From Dyadobacter alkalitolerans DSM 23607 (GTDB lineage Bacteria; Bacteroidota; Bacteroidia; Cytophagales; Spirosomataceae): a DNA stretch of 64,000 nt. A program made the translations under genes and the position numbers. Below, one piece after another: positions 60,020 through 64,000 of this stretch; the first letter of the stretch is position 1; each line of letters starts with the position of its first letter. Below the pieces are notes generated by a model. That model searched no databases. It saw only the letters and a list, made by a program, of their open reading frames with translations, and was not told the origin of the DNA. The stretch covers positions 140,082 to 204,081 of the forward strand of contig NZ_AUAS01000014.1 of NCBI RefSeq assembly GCF_000428845.1, in the 5' to 3' direction.

Positions 60020-60694
60020 TCAGCCTTTAAACCGTTCAAATGATGACCCCGTGTGCTTCGCAGGTTTTTTGAAAATCATTGAGAAGGTCAAATACAAAAT
60101 CTTCATATCCAATTGAAAAGAACGGTTCTCTGCATACCAGACATCGAGTTCAAACTTCCTTTCCCAGCTGACCGCAGTGCGTCCATACACCTGAGCCCAG
60201 CCCGTTAAGCCGGGCAAGACGTCGTGACGCTTGTGTTGTTCAGCATTATACAGTTCAAGATATTCCGGAAGTAGTGGTCTGGGTCCTACCAGGCTCATAT
60301 CGCCTTTCAGCACATTCCAAAGTTGTGGGATCTCGTCTAGTGAAGAGCAGCGTAGAAATTTGCCAAATGGCAGGATAGAAGGAGTCGCATCAGGTTGGCA
60401 GGATGGGCTCTGAGCATCGGTTAATGTCCGGAATTTGTGTATAGTGAAAATCTTCCCATACAATCCAGGCCTCAACTGACAAAAAAACACATTGCCTTTG
60501 GTTTCAAACCAAAGGAAGAAAGATATTATAAAAAAAAGCGGCGACAGGATGATTAGTCCGGTCGCCGCTAAAAATATATCTAAAAGTCTTTTTCCTATTT
60601 TGAAATAGGCAGCATTAAACGCGTTAGAAAAGCTCCGGGTAATGTTCCGGGTTGGCTTCCTGCATGATCCGATAAGCTGCTTCAAAGATGTCAT
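60020..60694 (-). CDS. Initiating sugar transferase (PglC/undecaprenyl-phosphate type), N-terminus likely frameshifted
   Basis: A monotopic phosphoglycosyl transferase that loads the first sugar phosphate on undecaprenyl phosphate. The core from FKIGKRLLDIFLAATGLIIL (single membrane hairpin) is followed by FCQLRPGLYGKIFTIHKFRT, SLDEIPQLWNVLKGDMSLVGPRPLLPEY and LPGLTGWAQVYGR, all family motifs with the catalytic Asp-Glu pair. No in-frame ATG lies just before this core. The frame stays open into the 3' end of the E1 gene (ATGs at 60694 and 60733). An ATG at 60615, 8 bases after the E1 stop, is one frame off and would fit if one A were restored in the AAAA run (60598-60601). The true start is uncertain. 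Confidence 0.85.
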   Translation of the reverse strand: MTSLKQLIGSCRKPTRNITRSFSNAFNAAYFKIGKRLLDIFLAATGLIILSPLFFIISFFLWFETKGNVFFCQLRPGLYGKIFTIHKFRTLTDAQSPSCQPDATPSILPFGKFLRCSSLDEIPQLWNVLKGDMSLVGPRPLLPEYLELYNAEQHKRHDVLPGLTGWAQVYGRTAVSWERKFELDVWYAENRSFQLDMKILYLTFSMIFKKPAKHTGSSFERFKG

Positions 60695-63038
60695 CTGCAT
60701 TTGGTTTAGAGAAATAATCTCCATCCGACCCATAAGGAGGACGGTGATCTTTCGCCGAAACGGTTATGGGTGCAGAATCCAGCCAGCGATAAGCATTTTG
60801 CTTCTCAACCACTTGCTGCATCATATAAGCAGAAGCGCTTCCCGGCAAATCTTCGTCAGCGAAAATAACCCTGTTGGTTTTCTTGACAGATTCCGCAATG
60901 CGGCTGTGAATGTCAAATGGCAACAAGGTCTGCACATCAATAACCTCTGCTTCAATGCCTGATTTTTGCAATTGAGCAGCGGCTTCCATTACTATACGGC
61001 ACATTGAGCCGTAGGTCACAATGGTAATGTCATTTCCTTCACGAATTATTTCAGGTTCGCCCAATGGGACGCAGATTTCGCCAATATTATCTGGGAGAAT
61101 TTCTTTTTGACGGTAAGAATTTAGTGGTTCAACGATCAGCGCCGGATCGTCGCCTTTGATTAATGTATTGTAAAATCCTGCGGCCTGCACAAAGTTTCTG
61201 GGCACAATAACATGGATTCCGCGGAGGCTGCTCAGCATCGTGCCCATCGGGGAACCCGAGTGCCAGATTCCTTCAAGCCTGTGCCCGCGTGTACGAATGA
61301 TCAATGGCGCTTTTTGGCCACCAGCTGTTCGGTAACGCAATGTAGCCAGGTCGTCTGTGAGCGTTGCCAGTGCGTAATAGATGTAGTCAAAATATTGAAT
61401 CTCCACAATCGGTCTCAATCCGCGCATGGCCATGCCAATTCCCTGGCCTACGATCGTCGCTTCCCGGATTCCGGTGTCTGTAATTCTTAATTCACCGAAT
61501 TTTTCCTGTAAGCCGGCTAACCCCTGATTTACATCTCCAATGAAACCGACGTCTTCACCCAATGTTACCACGCGCGGATCTCTTTCGAAAAGCGCATTAA
61601 AATAAGAACGAATGACCTCACGGCCATCAACGGTCGGGCTTTCTTCGGAAAATTCGGGTTTTACCGGGGGGACATTTAGTGGCGAGTCGGCAGAATCGCT
61701 GTAAAGATGGGTGCTGAAACGCTGTGCATTGTCTTTCAGGCTATGTTGAAGGGACGCTTTGAGTGCATCTTTCGACGGATTATCTTCTCTGCCGAGCAAC
61801 CGCAATGCTTTTCGAATGCTGGAAACCATATCCCGTCTTACCGGTAAATACGTTTTGGAGAGTTCCAGGACTATATTACTCAGTTCATTGGCATGTGCGC
61901 TTGAACGCATAGCATCCTGCAGGAGCTGGATCGTTTCGAGATATTCTTTATCCAGTTCCTTGCGATAAGCCTGCCAGGCCTGGTTACGGGCGCTATGAGC
62001 AGTTTCCTTGGCCTCAATCTCTATCTGTTCCAGTTCTTCATCCGTTGCATAACCATTTTGCAGGATCCAGTTCCTGAATATCACATTGCAGTCCTGGTCG
62101 TTTTCCCATTTCAGGCGCTGCTTGGATTTGTATCTCTCGTGAGAGCCCGAAGTGGAATGTCCCTGTGGTTGCGTGAGCTCGGTAACATGGACTAAAACAG
62201 GAACCTGCTCTTCCCGGCAGAGCGCTGCGGCCCGCTGGTATGTCTCGATAATGGCCGGATAATCCCAGCCTTTTACAGTAAATATTTCCAATCCCGGCTC
62301 TTCCTCATTGCGTTGCAAACCTGCCAGCGCTTTGGAAATGCTGGACTTTGTAGTTTGATATTCAACAGGAACCGAGATACCATAGCCATCATCCCAAACC
62401 GAAGTCAGCAATGGAATTTGCAAAACACCGGCAGCATTCATTGCTTCCAGGAACATGCCCTGAGAAGTGGAAGCGTCACCGATCGTTGCGAAAACAATTT
62501 CATTTCCCTGACGTGTAAAGTTGGTCAGATCGTGCAGGTCTCTATTGTTCCTGAATAATTTTGAAGCATATGCAAGCCCCACGGCGCGTGGAATCTGGCC
62601 TGCCGTAGAAGAAATATCGCAAACTGAATTATAGAGTTTTGTCTGGTCCAGCCACTGCCCGTCTTCGTCCAGCCACCGCGTAGAAAAATGGCCGTTCATG
62701 GACCTCCCGCCTGTGCTAGGCTCGTGTTCGAGATCGGCGTGGGCGTACATTTGTGCAAAAAACTGTTGCCATGTAATGTTACCAAGCGCCGCCTCAATGG
62801 TCTGGTCACGGTAGTATCCCGAGCGAAAATCACCCAGCTGAAAGGCCCTCGATAATGCGATCTGAGCTACTTCCTTACCATCTCCAAAAATGCCAAATTT
62901 CGAACGTCCACCCATTGTGTCCTTCCTTCCCAGCAAACTCACCTGACGACTTTCGCACGCAAGGCGATAGTCTTTGGTGATACTCTCCTTACTCAACACA
63001 CTGGAACCGGTCAAACTATCATTCTGAAGCATAAGCAA
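60624..63038 (-). CDS. Fused 2-oxoacid dehydrogenase E1 alpha/beta (TPP-dependent)
   Basis: An 804-residue fusion of E1 alpha and beta subunits, decarboxylating branched-chain 2-oxoacids or pyruvate. The alpha half (1-440) carries the TPP site with GDASTSQGMFLEAMN and a STGGRSMNGHFSTRW block. The beta half (from about 470; VTLGEDVGFIGDVNQGL, RITDTGIREATIVGQGIGMAMRGLRPI) shows the E1-beta signature and ends with the domain EVIDVQTLLPFD. Fused E1 proteins of this size are frequent in Cytophagales. No E2 or E3 gene is near. First gene of the minus-strand operon; the sugar genes follow. It depends on TPP, hence on ThiL. Confidence 0.93.
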   Translation of the reverse strand: MLMLQNDSLTGSSVLSKESITKDYRLACESRQVSLLGRKDTMGGRSKFGIFGDGKEVAQIALSRAFQLGDFRSGYYRDQTIEAALGNITWQQFFAQMYAHADLEHEPSTGGRSMNGHFSTRWLDEDGQWLDQTKLYNSVCDISSTAGQIPRAVGLAYASKLFRNNRDLHDLTNFTRQGNEIVFATIGDASTSQGMFLEAMNAAGVLQIPLLTSVWDDGYGISVPVEYQTTKSSISKALAGLQRNEEEPGLEIFTVKGWDYPAIIETYQRAAALCREEQVPVLVHVTELTQPQGHSTSGSHERYKSKQRLKWENDQDCNVIFRNWILQNGYATDEELEQIEIEAKETAHSARNQAWQAYRKELDKEYLETIQLLQDAMRSSAHANELSNIVLELSKTYLPVRRDMVSSIRKALRLLGREDNPSKDALKASLQHSLKDNAQRFSTHLYSDSADSPLNVPPVKPEFSEESPTVDGREVIRSYFNALFERDPRVVTLGEDVGFIGDVNQGLAGLQEKFGELRITDTGIREATIVGQGIGMAMRGLRPIVEIQYFDYIYYALATLTDDLATLRYRTAGGQKAPLIIRTRGHRLEGIWHSGSPMGTMLSSLRGIHVIVPRNFVQAAGFYNTLIKGDDPALIVEPLNSYRQKEILPDNIGEICVPLGEPEIIREGNDITIVTYGSMCRIVMEAAAQLQKSGIEAEVIDVQTLLPFDIHSRIAESVKKTNRVIFADEDLPGSASAYMMQQVVEKQNAYRWLDSAPITVSAKDHRPPYGSDGDYFSKPNADDIFEAAYRIMQEANPEHYPELF

Positions 63039-63089
63039 AATTTACTTGGAATTAATCCGTAGTTAAATTACGTTTTTTTGAATGCAAGC

Positions 63090-63097
63090 CAAAATTA
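63090..63097 (-). promoter_or_regulatory. Candidate -7 box of the E1 operon
   Basis: TAATTTTG on the minus strand matches TAnnTTTG, 51 bases before the ATG. No clear -33 TTG. Confidence 0.33.
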
Positions 63098-63241
63098 TGC
63101 AGGAAAATAATAAACACCGCAGCAGTGCGTATAACTTTCGGCCGCATTGTTAATATTGGTTAATGATTATTAAATTTAAGTTTTATAACTTAATCTTGTT
63201 TGCTAGTTACTTTTTTCACCACTAAATGTATAGTTAGTATC

Positions 63242-63637
63242 ATGAAAGTATTTTTTTCCGCGCTGGTTTTATTGGTAGGCTTGTCCACCGTTAGTTTTGC
63301 GCAAAAAGGTGTGTTGAAATTCAAAGAAGAAACGCACAAATTTGGTAAAGTACCACAAGGAACGCCTGTAACACACGAGTTTGTATTTACTAACACAGGT
63401 TCCGATCCGGTTGTACTTTCTAACGTAACCGTATCTTGCGGATGTACAACGCCGGTTTGGTCAAAAGACCCCGTGCTTCCAGGTAAAACAGGTTCTGTAA
63501 AAGCTACATTCAACGCAGCCGCAGCAGGTCCGTTTAATAAGCCTGTAACTGTTTTCAGCAACACCGAAGGAGGTTCGATTACATTATACCTGAATGGTGA
63601 AGTTGTTCCGAAAGCAGCAGCAAAATCTTCAAAATAA
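63242..63637 (+). CDS. DUF1573 exported protein
   Basis: A 131-residue protein with signal peptide (ends VSFAQ, about residue 20). The rest is one DUF1573 Ig-like domain: KFGKVPQGTPVTHEFVFTNTGSDPVVLSNV, the two Cys in SCGCTTPVW and the PGKTGSV strand turn. DUF1573 proteins are abundant in Bacteroidota, related to ASH/MSP domains, with unknown function. The ATG at 63242 fits the signal peptide. Terminator follows. Confidence 0.88.
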   Translation: MKVFFSALVLLVGLSTVSFAQKGVLKFKEETHKFGKVPQGTPVTHEFVFTNTGSDPVVLSNVTVSCGCTTPVWSKDPVLPGKTGSVKATFNAAAAGPFNKPVTVFSNTEGGSITLYLNGEVVPKAAAKSSK

Positions 63638-63658
63638 CTTTTAACGGTTATTTAATTA

Positions 63659-63696
63659 AAAGAGGGTGTCTCATTTCAAAATGGGGCACCCTCTTT
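63659..63696. terminator. Terminator of the DUF1573 gene
   Basis: A 10-bp stem (63659-63668 with 63687-63696), extended by five inner pairs, two of them G-T. A-rich on the left arm and T-rich on the right. Confidence 0.75.
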
Positions 63697-63790
63697 CGTT
63701 TCTGGTTTTTGTAACTGAGAATTAAGATTCAAAATCCGCCGTTAAAAGCTAGCTTACTGGATTTGCCAGGTAGGCGCGTAAACAGCCCTC

Positions 63791-64000
63791 CTAGGCCGCC
63801 CTTTTCCTGATATTCTGGGCTAGTGCGATCAATCCCCACTCTATTTCGACCTTTTGTTTGCCGCGGAGCATAAACTTGCGGAAGCCGTGGTTATGTTTAA
63901 TGTTGCCAAAGACGGGTTCTACGTCATAGCACCGCTTCTTTCGTTTGACAATGCCTTCCTCACTTTTTAGCAGCTCGTCGGCTTGCTGTTTTTGCCTATC
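63791..64000 (-). mobile_element. 3' end of an IS1182-type transposase, cut by the window edge
   Basis: The reverse strand encodes 69 residues in frame to the edge, ending at a TAG (63791). The segment VEPVFGNIKHNHGFRKFMLRG and then VEIEWGLIALAQNIRK is the C-terminal end of the DDE transposase of the IS1182 group, including the YDVEPVFGNIKHN motif. The catalytic part lies outside the window, so intactness cannot be judged. The IS end should lie between 63700 and 63791, but I could not identify the terminal inverted repeat from one end only. Confidence 0.85.

Noticed and set aside
1..64000. CRISPR array, prophage, toxin-antitoxin or defence island
   Set aside because: No spaced direct repeats, cas genes, phage structural genes, restriction or toxin genes were seen.

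Overview
This window looks like a chromosomal segment of a Bacteroidota bacterium of the order Cytophagales, probably close to Dyadobacter/Spirosomaceae. The evidence is family content: DUF4249, DUF4293, DUF4295, DUF6089, DUF2911, DUF4369-TlpA and GldB proteins, a fused SecDF, a SecA without the C-terminal zinc motif, and a RicT with a Cys-rich N-terminus. Many genes also carry a Bacteroidota-type -7 box (TAnnTTTG), in the best cases with a TTG 20 bases upstream. The genus is inference. Gene density is high, intergenic gaps are short, and most convergent pairs are separated by a strong hairpin terminator. I saw no rRNA, tRNA, prophage or CRISPR array.

Layout. 1-4.8 kb (minus): a three-gene operon with a GT2 and a GT4 glycosyltransferase and a secreted glycoside-hydrolase-like protein with Ig-like repeats that runs off the left edge. 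4.8-6.4 kb: thiolase and a PspC protein. 6.7-16.1 kb: secA, psd, rhomboid protease, polyprenyl synthase, a class IV aminotransferase, a secreted-repeat lipoprotein, thiL and a small lipoprotein. 16.2-20.2 kb: mini cytochrome b5, GlcNAc-kinase-like protein, a two-component system, rpmB, folK. 20.4-25.5 kb: a TonB-dependent receptor with its DUF4249 lipoprotein, an exported P1 peptidase and a short unknown protein. 25.6-30.2 kb: secDF and an amino acid permease. 30.3-37.6 kb (minus): lhgO-anmK, ricT-purD and recQ. 37.6-42.2 kb: kdsD, a perfect 32-bp palindrome, a DUF4293 protein, rimO, ftsY, a 50-residue DUF4295 gene, rpmG. 42.4-48.9 kb: cytochrome c lipoprotein, gatB, TlpA-like protein, a SDR, gldB, an isolated nuoH. 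48.9-51.3 kb (minus): an ABC ATPase, an FtsX-type permease with a His-rich extracellular loop and a DUF3299-like secreted protein, which I read as a metal-linked export module. 51.4-58.2 kb: two tandem DUF6089 proteins, a DUF2911 protein, a trypsin-like protease without signal peptide, yjjG, an ECF sigma factor with an overlapping small gene, nth and a double-FKBP lipoprotein. 58.3-63.0 kb (minus): a fused 2-oxoacid dehydrogenase E1 followed by a sugar transferase, an acyltransferase and a DegT aminotransferase (PglC/PglD/PglE-like). The right edge holds a DUF1573 protein and the 3' end of an IS1182-type transposase.

How it works together. Most genes are housekeeping: protein export (SecA, SecDF, FtsY), ribosome and tRNA maturation (L28, L33, RimO, GatB), repair (RecQ, Nth) and cofactor, purine and lipid synthesis. 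The accessory parts are surface-directed: glycan synthesis and hydrolysis, TonB-dependent uptake, gliding lipoprotein GldB, and the Pgl-like sugar locus. The points most worth a second look are the metal-type ABC/FtsX operon, the probable one-base frameshift at the start of the PglC-like gene, the 32-bp palindrome, and the sigma factor with its coupled small protein. I found no clearly new defence or mobile system.
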